This document shows, piece by piece, positions 32,982-43,924 of a DNA stretch of 64,000 nt. The translations under genes and the position numbers were made by a program. Source of the stretch: Labyrinthula sp. Ha (taxonomy: Eukaryota; Sar; Bigyra; Labyrinthulida; Labyrinthulaceae); contig JAALGZ010000022.1 in the NCBI GenBank assembly GCA_015227615.1, positions 434,001 through 498,000 of the forward strand. The letters run 5' to 3'. A model generated the notes under the pieces. That model saw only the letters and a list, made by a program, of their open reading frames with translations, was not told the DNA's origin and did no database searches. Position 1 is the stretch's first letter. Each line of letters opens with the position of its first letter.

Positions 32982-33806
32982 ATGTTGAGAATATTTTTTA
33001 TTCGCCATGCGGAACGAGAAGACCATATAAACTATGAGTGGCAAGAAACAGCCCATCGCGTTCACGACTCACCACTTTCTGAGCACGGACACAACCAAGC
33101 TTCCAAATGTGGGGAATTTCTTTCTACAAAACTATCTCCCTCAGAAAATATACATCTTTTTTCTTCTCCTCTTGTGCGATGTGTTACGACGAGCCGAAAT
33201 ATCCTTCTCTCTCTTCGAGAAACAGGCCATCCACATCCAGACATCAAAATAGAACAAGGGGTTTCTGAATCAAACAAATATCTACGGGGTAGATTAACAG
33301 CTAGTCATAGATTTGTTAGTGAACTAAATAAAGCAACGGGGAAATTGCGCAGCGAAAATAAGATCTATCCAGTGTTACTTCTTCCAAGTGACTTAGTAGG
33401 AACCGCTTATCCATTGAAGATTAATACAGGTTACAAGAGTTTATACAATGTTGATTTTGATGATGAGTACTTTGAACTGAATCCATCTGGGGAGCGAGTA
33501 GAAAGTCTTCATCGGGTCAAACTTTTCATAACAAACTTGTTGGAGGATCTAAATAGGACTTGGAATAGAAAGGACGATCTAACTTATATTTTTGTCACAC
33601 ACGGGGAGGTTTTGAGAAATCTAGTCAACTGCATTACGGACAAGGAAGCCAATAAAGAGGTAGAAGTTGTTGATTATGTCCATACAGTAGAAATTCTTCC
33701 AGAAGCAGGGCAGGACTTGAGTGCGGTTCATCTAAGAGACGTAAAATTTGAGATCAATGATTGCTGGAGTTATGAAACTGGAAATAAGAATGTGCAGCTG
33801 GCGTAA
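32982..33806 (+). CDS. Histidine phosphatase superfamily (phosphoglycerate-mutase-like) protein
   Basis: 274 residues, one exon. The catalytic signature is at the very N-terminus: FFIRHAERE (His about residue 8, with the Arg that binds phosphate). LFSSPLVRCVTTSRNIL (about 59-75) supplies the second conserved Arg, and FVTHGEVLR (about 203-211) supplies the second catalytic His. This is branch 1 of the superfamily, closest in style to the UBASH3/Sts-type and TIGAR-type members that use RHAE or RHGE. Substrate cannot be told from sequence; small phospho-metabolites or phosphotyrosine are both possible. No signal peptide or membrane segment. The next gene starts 278 nt downstream on the same strand. 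Confidence 0.85.
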   Translation: MLRIFFIRHAEREDHINYEWQETAHRVHDSPLSEHGHNQASKCGEFLSTKLSPSENIHLFSSPLVRCVTTSRNILLSLRETGHPHPDIKIEQGVSESNKYLRGRLTASHRFVSELNKATGKLRSENKIYPVLLLPSDLVGTAYPLKINTGYKSLYNVDFDDEYFELNPSGERVESLHRVKLFITNLLEDLNRTWNRKDDLTYIFVTHGEVLRNLVNCITDKEANKEVEVVDYVHTVEILPEAGQDLSAVHLRDVKFEINDCWSYETGNKNVQLA

Positions 33807-34084
33807 CTTCATTTGTTGGAGAACTGTTAGTAAATTGGTCGAACTCTCTTGCGCTCAGTTTAGTTTTAGTTATAGAGCTAGTATGTATAAGGTAAAACAA
33901 ATAGTGTTTTTATTTTCTTGATGCATACTCTGCCTCAACTTTTACTCCACTTTTTAATTCATCTATTGATTCATTCTTTTCAACATAACCGTCGAGCAAA
34001 TCAATTAAGAGTGCCACGTCAGCATGTTTTGACAATTTGTACGTTAAGTCTAATCCAGAAAAAAGTTTGATAAAGCATACGAAG

Positions 34085-36061
34085 ATGGATGACCGCATAA
34101 CATCGTTAAAATTGACGTCAACAGACGAGCATCATGCAGTAACTGAGAAAGTATCTTTGAAAGACCGCACAATTTATACCTTTGATATGCCAAAAATTCG
34201 AAAGCCAGAGTATTGGCAGTTTTTAAAACTTGTTGCTCCTGGACCACAAAGCCAGCTCCCTCCTGGACAAAATTTTTGGACACAGCGAGATGCAAAGGAA
34301 TTTTACTGTCAGAAGTGTAAGGGGACTTATTATTACAAATTTGGAACTTCACAATCTGTAGCTAACCATATGAACTCCAAACATAAACAAGAGGTTATGA
34401 ATTACAGAGTAAAGCTGCAGCTAACTCCGAATAAGAAGATTAAACTTGAATCTAAGAGAAAAATTGCTTCCCTGAAAGAGCGACGAGAGGAATTTCAGAA
34501 GAAATGTACGGATATGTTGGTTGATTGGATATGTAAGAGCCATAGATTTATGGATTTAGATAACGACCTTGGCCTTTTTAGATTTATTGAACAACTTCAG
34601 AAAGGCCAAGCAGAAGAGAACAAATACTTTGTTCCCCCACAAGAGTTATTTGTTAGTGCAATATCTACACGAGCCCGTTCACTAATGGAAACAGCTAAAC
34701 AAGAACTTATTTATTTAACTAGGGCATTTGACTCTGGAGTTTATTTTTCGATTTCTCTGTCGTTTTGGACACAGAAAGAAAGTGTTAAATTTGTAGCTGT
34801 TATGTTGCATACATTGAATATGGAATATGTTCCTGTTAATGTGCCTTTAACTGTAGAACAGAGTTCTGGGTTTGATTTGTTGAAGAGATTGGAAGAATGG
34901 AAACTTAGAACAGAGAACCTAACTGGACTGGCTGTGAAGAGTCTAGATGATATAGATAGAGATGACTACCTGCAGAAAGAAGTTGCATTGTATCGAGGTT
35001 TAAACAGTGTTTTAGAGAATATTGTTATTCGGCTTCTTCTGGACCTAAACTCAAATGGTTTTCTGAGGCGATTTGAAGAGGATTCACAAGGTGTAGGTGT
35101 CCAGACAAATATAGTAGCACTCATTGAATTGTTGCAACCTCATAACGAGATACCCATCTTGTCCAAAAGGATTCGCGCCAAAGAATTGGTTGATGCTTTG
35201 CTCACTTCAAGAGATGGTAAAAAAGCTATTGGGCTACAATCTGATGACACTCTCGTCAAGGAATGGAATGAAATAGCATCTCTTGGAAAAATTTTCGCAG
35301 AGATGGAGAGAGTAGGGAAGAGTTTCCGAGATATGAAGTTCCCATCGGCTCACTACTTATTTCCAGCATTGAGGGCTCTTCAAAATAAGATTGATTCACA
35401 AGGTTCATACACTGGCCAAAGCTTCGTTAGAATGGTTGACGAAGAACTGGATAAGTTACCCCAAGTTTTCATTTGGTGTATTTTTCTTGTGCCCAGAATC
35501 TATCAACCAGAACGACTTTTTGCAAATCCAGAGGATTTCATGCAACAGAGAGAAACATTTTATGATGTTCTAGCTGAAATATGTCTTAAGGCTTCGCAGC
35601 TTAGCTATGCTGAGGAAAGGGTTCCTTCTTCAAACGGTTTGGACTCAGTGATGGGCGATTTGTTTGATGATGCGCATGGTACTAGGGGCTCCAAAAACCT
35701 AAGTCTACCAGATATTCGTGGTCATAGACCAAGAACAGTTTATTCGGCTAGAGAAATAGAAGGATTTAAGAACGAAATTAAACAAGAATATACACACTAT
35801 CTTCATCTGCTTAGTGAAAAAGCCGAAAATCAGAGAAGCTTAAGTGCTCACAAGTTTTGGAAAAAACACGGATCCTCCATGAAACATCTTTCACTTGGTG
35901 CCAGATATTTCTTGTCGACTGTATCACTAGAAACAAGTTCCGACAAAGCGTTTCCTACAGCACAGGAACAAAACAAGTTCAGGATACTGAAGCAAAGGAA
36001 GGACCAGGAAGATGTCAACCTGGTAGGTGATATGACATATGTAAATTTGTTTCAAGAATAA
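34085..36061 (+). CDS. Domesticated hAT-transposase-like BED zinc-finger protein
   Basis: 658 residues, intronless, from the ATG at 34085 (the frame opens earlier without an ATG). A BED-type finger lies near residues 74-102 (FYCQKCKG...VANHMNSKHKQ). The middle follows the hAT transposase plan, but the box that normally reads D-x-W-T-S is SLSFWTQ (about 224-230), so the first catalytic aspartate is missing. A W-x-E-I...F-P-S-A-H-Y-L-F-P segment (about 405-435) and the C-terminal hAT dimerisation helix (KFWKKHGSSMKHLSLGARYF, about 590-612) follow. I see no terminal inverted repeats. It sits among host genes with an open frame, so it is probably an exapted DNA-binding protein rather than a mobile element. 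Confidence 0.7.
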   Translation: MDDRITSLKLTSTDEHHAVTEKVSLKDRTIYTFDMPKIRKPEYWQFLKLVAPGPQSQLPPGQNFWTQRDAKEFYCQKCKGTYYYKFGTSQSVANHMNSKHKQEVMNYRVKLQLTPNKKIKLESKRKIASLKERREEFQKKCTDMLVDWICKSHRFMDLDNDLGLFRFIEQLQKGQAEENKYFVPPQELFVSAISTRARSLMETAKQELIYLTRAFDSGVYFSISLSFWTQKESVKFVAVMLHTLNMEYVPVNVPLTVEQSSGFDLLKRLEEWKLRTENLTGLAVKSLDDIDRDDYLQKEVALYRGLNSVLENIVIRLLLDLNSNGFLRRFEEDSQGVGVQTNIVALIELLQPHNEIPILSKRIRAKELVDALLTSRDGKKAIGLQSDDTLVKEWNEIASLGKIFAEMERVGKSFRDMKFPSAHYLFPALRALQNKIDSQGSYTGQSFVRMVDEELDKLPQVFIWCIFLVPRIYQPERLFANPEDFMQQRETFYDVLAEICLKASQLSYAEERVPSSNGLDSVMGDLFDDAHGTRGSKNLSLPDIRGHRPRTVYSAREIEGFKNEIKQEYTHYLHLLSEKAENQRSLSAHKFWKKHGSSMKHLSLGARYFLSTVSLETSSDKAFPTAQEQNKFRILKQRKDQEDVNLVGDMTYVNLFQE

Positions 36062-36080
36062 CTCCCCATTATGCTACACT

Positions 36081-37122
36081 CTATTTAATGAACCTACTCG
36101 CCTTTTTTTTGTTTGCGAGAATCTTGACTAGATCATGTTCTAGCGTTGCTTTGGTGTAAGTTCCAAATAACATATCTGTCAAAGGGAAAATAGCAGCAAA
36201 GTTTGACAGGTGATCAATGTGATGAAAGTCATGATACTCAGGTTGAAAAAATGGAAACCATTTGGGAACGAATGGAAGATCGTATCCTGCATGACCAACA
36301 ATTGCGTTCAACTGGGTGAACACGATACCAGCCCACATACTTGTAAGGTGAATTCTCTTTCCAAAAACAGGCCAGAGGACAATTGGCGCTAAGGCCTGAG
36401 GAATACTGAACATAGCAGCTTCAAAGAATGTGCTCCAGTGATGTGCAGAGGCGATGGAGTACTTAAACTCGTGATGTACCTTATGGTGGTTCAGATATAA
36501 GCCAGGCGTATGGAACGAACGATGGCAGATCCAAAAGAAAATATCTGCCAGCACAGTCACAGATGAGAACTCTTTCCAGAAACGTTTCCAGTTGATTTTA
36601 TCTTCGCCTTCCTCTGTGTCGTATACAAAGATGCCTAGAGCAGCTCCAATTCGAATCGCAATTCCAGCAGGAATGATATAGCTATGAATAAAGAAGAAGA
36701 AAAGTGTACGCGAAAAAGATGTGATACAATGCTGTTTTAACAGTTCGGATGGTAAGGGATGTTGGAGGATAATTTCTTATCCCAAGATGAGAAACGTGCT
36801 CCCTCGCGTAATGCAACCTGTATTTAAACAAGCTCTTTAACTTGAGCAAATCCAACAAGGTAAAGAAGTACAGTGGAAGCTCCGAAGCCATGACAACAAG
36901 AATTGTGAACAACGTTAAGTTAGTCTTATCTCCTTTCAAACGATCATAAATCAGTTTCTTATAGATTGTATTCAAAGAAGGTGGAGTAAGCTTCTGCTTC
37001 AGTTTATACACAAACTGTAGTAAACGTAGCTTCTTTTCATTTTCTTGGGATAATTTTTTCAACGCAACACGCTGTTTTAAATTTGTTTTCTCTGTATATT
37101 TCTCTGGATAAACTTGGTTCAT
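36081..37122 (-). CDS. Fatty acid hydroxylase / sterol desaturase superfamily protein
   Basis: Minus strand, two exons (37122-36710, 36681-36081) giving 337 residues. The di-iron histidine boxes of the superfamily are all present: HRSFH (about 191), HKVHH (about 205), HDFHH (about 291) and GHAGYD between them. Several hydrophobic segments (LFTILVVMASELPLYFF, YIIPAGIAIRIGAALGIFVY, MFSIPQALAPIVLWPVF) fit an ER-membrane enzyme. Typical reactions are C-4 sterol oxidation, C-5 desaturation or lipid hydroxylation using O2 and cytochrome b5; which one is not resolved. The ATG at 37122 is the first in the frame. The two parts lie in different frames and only removal of the short intron at 36682-36709 joins them. 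Its stop is 19 nt from the stop of the convergent gene at 34085-36061. Confidence 0.85.
36682..36709 (-). other. 28-nt intron in the hydroxylase gene
   Basis: Begins GTACAC and ends TTCATAG; removing it joins GC and C into one alanine codon (FFA|YIIPAG). A GTATCA donor 18 nt upstream would also keep the frame (46 nt), but 28 nt agrees with the other introns of the window. Confidence 0.75.
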
Positions 37123-40100
37123 TATTCTTCTCTGTCCGCTCAATGTAAAATCTGTTTGGTCTTGTTTTAACTTGACAAAGGTAGGACTTTTGTTTCCACG
37201 AAATACATTAACTTATACACAGTACATGTTCTTATTAGAATAGATCTATTGAAAGTATTTTAACAAAGGCTTTATTGTTTTTATTTGTATCAATTGTATA
37301 TTTCAAATTCACTGAATATTCGCAGTCTGTATAATTATTAAATGATGATGACGTGGCAGTTGAATTTTCAGAAAGTAGAATTAGGGTGAATATAAGTCTA
37401 AAGTATCGGTTAACTCATTATTAACCAGGATGATCATGTTTTTCTTTCAAAGGAAATGATAAGGACGCACATTGCCTAGCCCCTAAAGACATTAGGTTGC
37501 TCATTCTTGAGAACTCTGGAAAAGAAAAAGTTTAGTACTTCAGCTGGAAGCTTTTCAACGTTGCGGGTATTGTGAAATACATCAAAGAGCTCGAAATGCT
37601 TCTTCGTGAAGTTTGCCATCTTTTTGTAAAATTCTAGTTATAATGGATAAGCCTTTTGTTTTTAAGTATGAAAATACTATATCCAAGGTATTGTCTGGGA
37701 CATTTTGTCAACTAGGAGAAAATGATGGAGATAACACACATGATGTGATCGAAACAGAAGTCACCCGTATTTTTTCGGTTGATATGAGATATTGCAAAAT
37801 TTTGACGCCAGTTCTAGGATGATTTCTACTACTCGTCGCGATGTGAATTAGGTACTGTTGGTTGCTTTAGTACTAGTTCTATGATTTACCTATCTAGAAA
37901 AACAGGATATAACGGTCTGTAGATAATTAAAAGACCAATAATTTGTTAGTGATTTCATTGGTTGATTTATGTTTCCTTGGCTTTTCATGCATTATTGATA
38001 AGGCTAACTTAAAAAAAAAATCCACAGCAGAAATTTAAATCTGAGATATCTAGGTTTTCTACTCTTTTTGTCTTTTTAATGATTTTCTACTGTATCCAAT
38101 GTCTTGAGGGCATTGAACCACTCTTACAAGGTCGTACGCAACATGCCCAGTTCCAATTAGTTACCAGCCGTCGATTCTCCCTGTACAATAATTGCAAAAT
38201 TCAGTTCTTAGTCAACCATTATAATGGTTTTATCTATTCAGCTCAAAATAAAAAGATATTCTTGAAGGTTGAAACCCTTAAAACAGATAATTTCAAACCA
38301 TAACGGGGGTTAACCATTAGCTCTTAATTCAAAAATTCAATAATCAAAAGTGTTAACATTTGTTTATGAAACCTTGATTATGCTGCTATAAAAAAAGTGT
38401 TGGCTCTAGCACATACACTTGTACAATGAGTCCACGAAACCTCACATAGATTATCGCAGATAAGCGCTCACTGAGATCAAACGCTGAGTCTTGAAGTGCT
38501 AGTTTATCGTTCTCATATTTTTGAATATTAGTCCAAGAAGGCCACGATCGGAAAAATTAGCCATTTTCTTTTTAGTTTAATTAGGGTAAGCTCGAAAAAA
38601 ATTCTTATTCAGCATATAATTGTAACTGTGTCCTACCCTGTTTTCATGGTTTAGATAATTGTATAAACCTTCCTTAACAGTGACACAGTTCTTGTATGAT
38701 TAGAAAATGGTTTTCTATAAAACCTGAACTTCTCAGATTATCTTTACTTCTTAAGGTTAGCACCCAATAACATATCCTTGGCCGAAATAAGGTTACAGAG
38801 TAATAACTGCATCGAGTCACTTCAACTCTAAATTTAGCTGATAGAAAGGGCAATTTTGTTAAAATTGCGAGTTCCAAACATATTTAACATCTATATTTAT
38901 TGAGTAACTTTAAAATTTATCCGGATACATTTTTTTATATTGTAGAACAAACATATTGTACCTAGTAAATTATACCCATTTTTTCTTTTAGAGCTAGAAC
39001 CACAAGAGCTTAAGCCTATCTGTAATGTAACATTTTTTCCTGAACCATCCAATCGCCTCTATCTTTAAATTCCTAATATTCAATCAAAGCTTCTTTACAC
39101 CCTGTAAAGAAAATGTCAATTTAAGTTTTGTATGATCAAACCTTCCAGGTCCCATGTTAGTAAAATAAATATTTTTTTTAAAAAGGATAGAGAAGTACAG
39201 CAAGTTTTCTTAGTGGGAGTTAAGCACTGCGTTGCTTTTTAGGCAGTTTCCTTCAAGAAAACCTACTGAATAATATCAACAAGGCCTAGTTTTAGAATTA
39301 AGCTTAATAAACACCACATCAATTCTCTCCTGTCAATCACAATATTTAATTATAAAATCGGATACCGGTTTAACAGTTGTCACTATTAATATTGGTTTTC
39401 TCTTCTCAAAGAAAGATAGCGGAGTCGGTGTAAATAATATGATTATTGTTATTTGAATTCCTTGAAAATGTTGATGCTTTCACGTAAGTTCTTATTGTAC
39501 ATATAACTGTTTGCCAGTTGAGAAGACAGGATTCTTATTAATACTATCGAGAGTTAAAATTAGAAGTTATTTAATGATTCTGAGTTTCAATCTTCACTAG
39601 AATAATTTTAAAATTGACATCAAATGTAAGAAAGGATTGATCAAAGTTACCTAGTCCAATAGTAACAGAAAATAGTTATGACACAAGAAAGGAATATTTT
39701 GCCAAAAAAAAACATAATTCTCCTTCTGATTATTTTTTCTGTTTCAGCAAAGTTAAGAGTTGCTTTAATTAGAATTAAATGATTTGAATAATACTTTAAA
39801 AAATATTAACTTAGCCATTAAGCTTATATCTATAGCTATCCGGCTTACTTGAAAAAGCCCCAAGACACCAACCTCTAGATGATGCAATTTCCGTCCAAGT
39901 TGATAAAAAATTATTAAATTAAGAATTTGAGTAGAGAGGGAATAAATGACATATTAATTACAACTTAAATTTAGTTGAAAATTATGTCGACTAAATTAAA
40001 TTTTCAAACCATTAACATATATTGCCCAAATAAAACATGAAGTAGAAAAAGAAAAAGTAGAACTCTTGGTGACCTGAATAAAGTTCCTTGGAGTCTAACT

Positions 40101-41244
40101 TATTAGGAATAGATGGACTATATCACTTTCTAATCTGGGATTAAAGGTTTTATAATTCCAACAATAATCATTAATTACTTTTCCAACAAGCATTGGAATC
40201 AGTTCAAAGTTATACAACTCCGTAGAATATAAATGTTACATTGTTACTTATATTGATCATGTCACATATTGAGCATATCTCCTATGTACAGTTGAACCAT
40301 TAGACATAATAAAAGAACCATCCTTCTATAATACTGATAATAATACATTACCATCCGGCATTTTAGAACTGATATTGCGGGAGAGCTTACCTGGTATTTC
40401 ATTCTGTGCTACATTCTTTTCAGAAAAGTCAATTATAAATTAAGAAAGAATCAGCTTACGAGGAAGCCCATAAATTCTGACAATTACTCTCTATAAATGG
40501 TTAAAACAACTGTAGAAAGTATCAGTCATAAGACATGTGGCTGTTTGGGTATTTTGGTTTGCTATCTCACTTTTTGCCTTTTTCACAACCCAAATTTGAT
40601 ACATAAGAGGTGGCCTTCAGCAAAAACATTTAATGAAGGAAAGCTCGAATCTAATAAGTTTGTCTAGGATCAAACAATTTTGCTTTAAGTTATTTTATTC
40701 TGGCACACGTGGTGTTTACTTTCTGTTTTGTGGTAGTAGATATCAGTGCGAGAAGGAAAAGAAGGATCAGTTTACTCCTTAGAACTATGAAAAGAGTATA
40801 AAGTTTATATCTGCCGCAATAAAAACACATAAGAATAAATTTTTCGGACTCACACTTCTATTCCAACAAGAATCATCGAAGGAAAACACTCATCCACTAT
40901 GGGATATTAGGTCTTCCTAAGCTCAAGAAGCTAATAAACATCTTACTTCTCTATTTCTATCAGTGCCTTAACTATTAAGGACCATCTCAATTTTTTTCGT
41001 GTCTATGTTTGCCATGATTTCTTCTTTCACTGAGCAACGTGTTCTATTTACAACATGTGTACTTTAGTCAATATAGCAAGTTTTTTTTTCCTTCTTGCAT
41101 TGAATTTCCCCAAAATCTATGAAGAGCATTATGTCCGTTATGAACATTCTCAACAATCCACAAAAAAATCATATCTTTCGAATTGTCAAGAATAGAGTTC
41201 AAAAACGTTTCCATACTAACCAAAAGTCACATCAACCAATAAAT
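37123..41244. other. 4.1-kb intergenic stretch without a supported gene
   Basis: AT-rich, with only short frames of 69-74 codons (37613-37822, 38079-38303, 38674-38877 minus) that do not look like known proteins. The first 100 bp serve as the hydroxylase 5' region and the last part as the arginyl-tRNA synthetase 5' region. No tRNA or repeat was recognised. Confidence 0.55.
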
Positions 41245-43924
41245 ATGGATATACTGCTAGGTCCATCTCGATTGGATTCGTAAATTATCATTTTTTTCTT
41301 TAATTTGTAGGTACACTTGCTTTCTTGCAGCTTCATTCACAAACCATACACTTAGACCAATTAAATTTTCGTCGTTGAAACCTGAACAACAATCTTTGGT
41401 GACTAAACTGCCTACTCTATTTTATGAAAAATCATCTCAACCTCTTTTTTCTTCTCTTACCATAACTAATTTCTTTTATCAACAGAAAAACATCAAATCA
41501 AAATTTGTTGATGAACTTGAACGGATAGATTCCAGCTTTATTCAACGGATATCTCCCTATGTGGGTGATATGGCCCATCCGGGAGTTGAAAAAGACTTGT
41601 CTAGTTTAGACAAAGCATTAAGAGTATTTAATCCAGAAGTTAAAGGAAATAAAGCGCAAAATATTGAGTTAGATGCAACAATTGTTTCACTCCTGGGATA
41701 TTTTTTATGTGCTTATGATTTAAATATAGAAAATATATCATTTATACAAACAAAGTATAAATCCATATATAATTTGATTGAGCAAGTTCGGTATCACAAA
41801 GAATGTTCAAGTTTAATTTCTTCGTCAATTGTATTGGCGAATAATTTCTTGAACCAAAATTTTTCAGCAAAGGATCATCAAACACAGTTTTTTACCCTTC
41901 TGCAAAGTGGTAATCCCCTTATTCAACTGCTAAATCCTCTTTTTAATAACATTTTAATCGAAACTTTTCCAAATGTCCTCTTGAAGAGTGATAATTTTAA
42001 GAGAGTTACTTCATCATTGGATTTACCTCAAAAAAACTTGAAATCCAAAGTAAAGTTTACTCACGATTTACAGTATAATGCAGCAATGAAATTGTTTAAG
42101 TTACTGAAACAAGAAAAAGTAGATTACTTAAAATCCCCAAAGTCAGTAGCTGATTTGATTCAACTAAAACTGGCTGAAAACATTTTTCTGCAAAAGATAA
42201 TTACTAACACATCAGTTTCTGGATCCGGATTTATAAATTTTCATTTGAATGAAACTTTTGTGTCTGAGTTTGTGAAGCAAGTATATAAGAACAAGAAATT
42301 GCAACCCTTGGATTACAAGAAGAAAGGAGTAAAAGTTGGTGTAGATATGTCTTCCCCAAATGTAGCCAAGCAAATGCATGTGGGGCATCTTCGTTCAACT
42401 ATCCTGGGCGAGGTCATTAGCAGGTTCTTATCCTATAGAGGGTACAACGTTTCCAAGATCAATCATTTGGGAGATTGGGGAACAGCTTTTGGAATGTTGA
42501 TAATGTACATAGAAGATCAAAACGTCGAAATTACTGCAGAAACAAGCCTTTCAGAATTAAATGTACATTATTTTTCGCATTTTACACCCGGAGAAGTTTT
42601 TTTGCTGCTCCATTAATCTCAATGCAATACATAGAGAAAACAACTACCCATATAGAGCTAACTTTTCTCTTGCTGAGCTTATTTTTCTCACAATTTATAG
42701 GTCTTGTACAAGAAATCAAAGAAGAAGTTTGATGAAGATGAAAACTTTAAGCGAATGAGCCGTGAGAAGGTTGTAAAGTTACAGCGGGGGGATGAAAACG
42801 AGCGTGAAATATGGAAAATGTTGGTTTCAATTAGTGAGAAAGGCTTTGAAGAGGTTTACCGTCGTCTTGACGTATCCTTTCCAGATGGATATCAGGGTGA
42901 AAGTTTTTACCAGAGTCGAATTCCAGCTTTAATCTCTGATCTAAGTAAATCTGGTCTTCTGGAGGATGAAGATGGAGCTAAAATAATTAGAACCAAGGCC
43001 CAAAAGGTTCCACTCTTTGTTCAAAAAAGCGACGGAGGAGCTGGGTACGACACAACTGACTTAACTCAAATGAAGTATAGAGTGAACGAGCTTGGTTTGA
43101 GAACTCTATTGTACGTAGTCGATGCCGGTCAAAATAAGCACTTTTTGAGTTGCTTTGAAGTTTGTAACAAGCTGAACTGGTTCCGCGAAGCAAAGAAATC
43201 TGAGAAAATAGACGCCAGACATATAGAGTTTGGTCTCGTTTGCGGAAAGGACGGTAAGAAGTTTAAAACCAGATCTGGAGAAACAGTACCTTTAACAGAC
43301 CTACTAGATGAAGCCAAAAATAGAGTGAAGAAGGATCTGCTAGAGAGATTGAAAAAAGGAGAAACAGCTTTAAATGAAGCGGAAATAGATGACGCAAGTT
43401 CTAAATTAGGGTACTCTGCAATTAAGTACTTCGATTTAAAGAATAGTCGAGAAAAGAACTATATTTTTGACTATGACCAAATGCTGCAACATACAGGAAA
43501 CACTGGAATCTATATTATGTATACCTATGCGCGACTGTGTTCAATTGAGAGGAAATTAAAAGAAATTGGAGTAGATGTTGAAAAAGCTCTGCAAGACCAG
43601 GGTAAGAAAACCTTAACTGTTTCTGCAAGCAGAGAGAAAGAGTGGGAACTCGCGCTCGTATTGCTCAAATACGGAGATGTTATGGAGCAAGTTGAAGAAA
43701 CACTTCATATACACTTACTATGTTCCTTGTTGTACGAGATGTGTACTGCAGTATCCAAGTTCTACTCCGAGCATCAGTTAATGGTCAAAGATCCTAAGGA
43801 TCCTACAAGAAAGATACTCGACCCTGAGCATGGTCAAACTTGGTTATTCTTGTTGCACACAATGAAAATTTCAGTTGCTGAACTTGCACCAATTCTGGGC
43901 ATTGATCTGATAGAAAGAATTTAA
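41245..43924 (+). CDS. Arginyl-tRNA synthetase, cytosolic type, with N-terminal GST-like domain
   Basis: Three exons (41245-41279, 41311-42562, 42701-43924), 836 residues. It charges tRNA-Arg. Residues 1-70 (LLGPSRLDSYTCFLA... then KLPTLFYEKSSQPLFSSLTITNFF) follow the thioredoxin-like half of a glutathione-S-transferase fold, and the next 100 residues have a GST-C-like helical pattern; such domains serve for assembly in multi-synthetase complexes. The catalytic core has HVGHLRSTILGE (HIGH box, about 367), INHLGDWGTAFGMLI and KFKTRSGETV (KMSK-equivalent, about 614), then SAIKYFDL. The anticodon-binding DALR-type domain fills about 700-836 and ends GIDLIERI. Exon 1 is only 35 nt; its ATG is the first in frame and completes a serine codon across the intron. 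Flanks are empty for 4 kb upstream and 2.3 kb downstream. Confidence 0.92.
41280..41310 (+). other. 31-nt intron in arginyl-tRNA synthetase
   Basis: GTAAAT...ATTTGTAG. It joins GGATTC to GTACAC so that TC+G makes a serine codon, and brings the frame to an ATG that the open frame otherwise lacks. Confidence 0.7.
42563..42700 (+). other. 138-nt intron in arginyl-tRNA synthetase
   Basis: GTACAT...TTTATAG. Its removal joins SELN to VLYKKSKKKFD, which matches the contiguous sequence of eukaryotic arginyl-tRNA synthetases. It is four to five times longer than the other introns resolved here, and contains in-frame stops. Confidence 0.85.
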
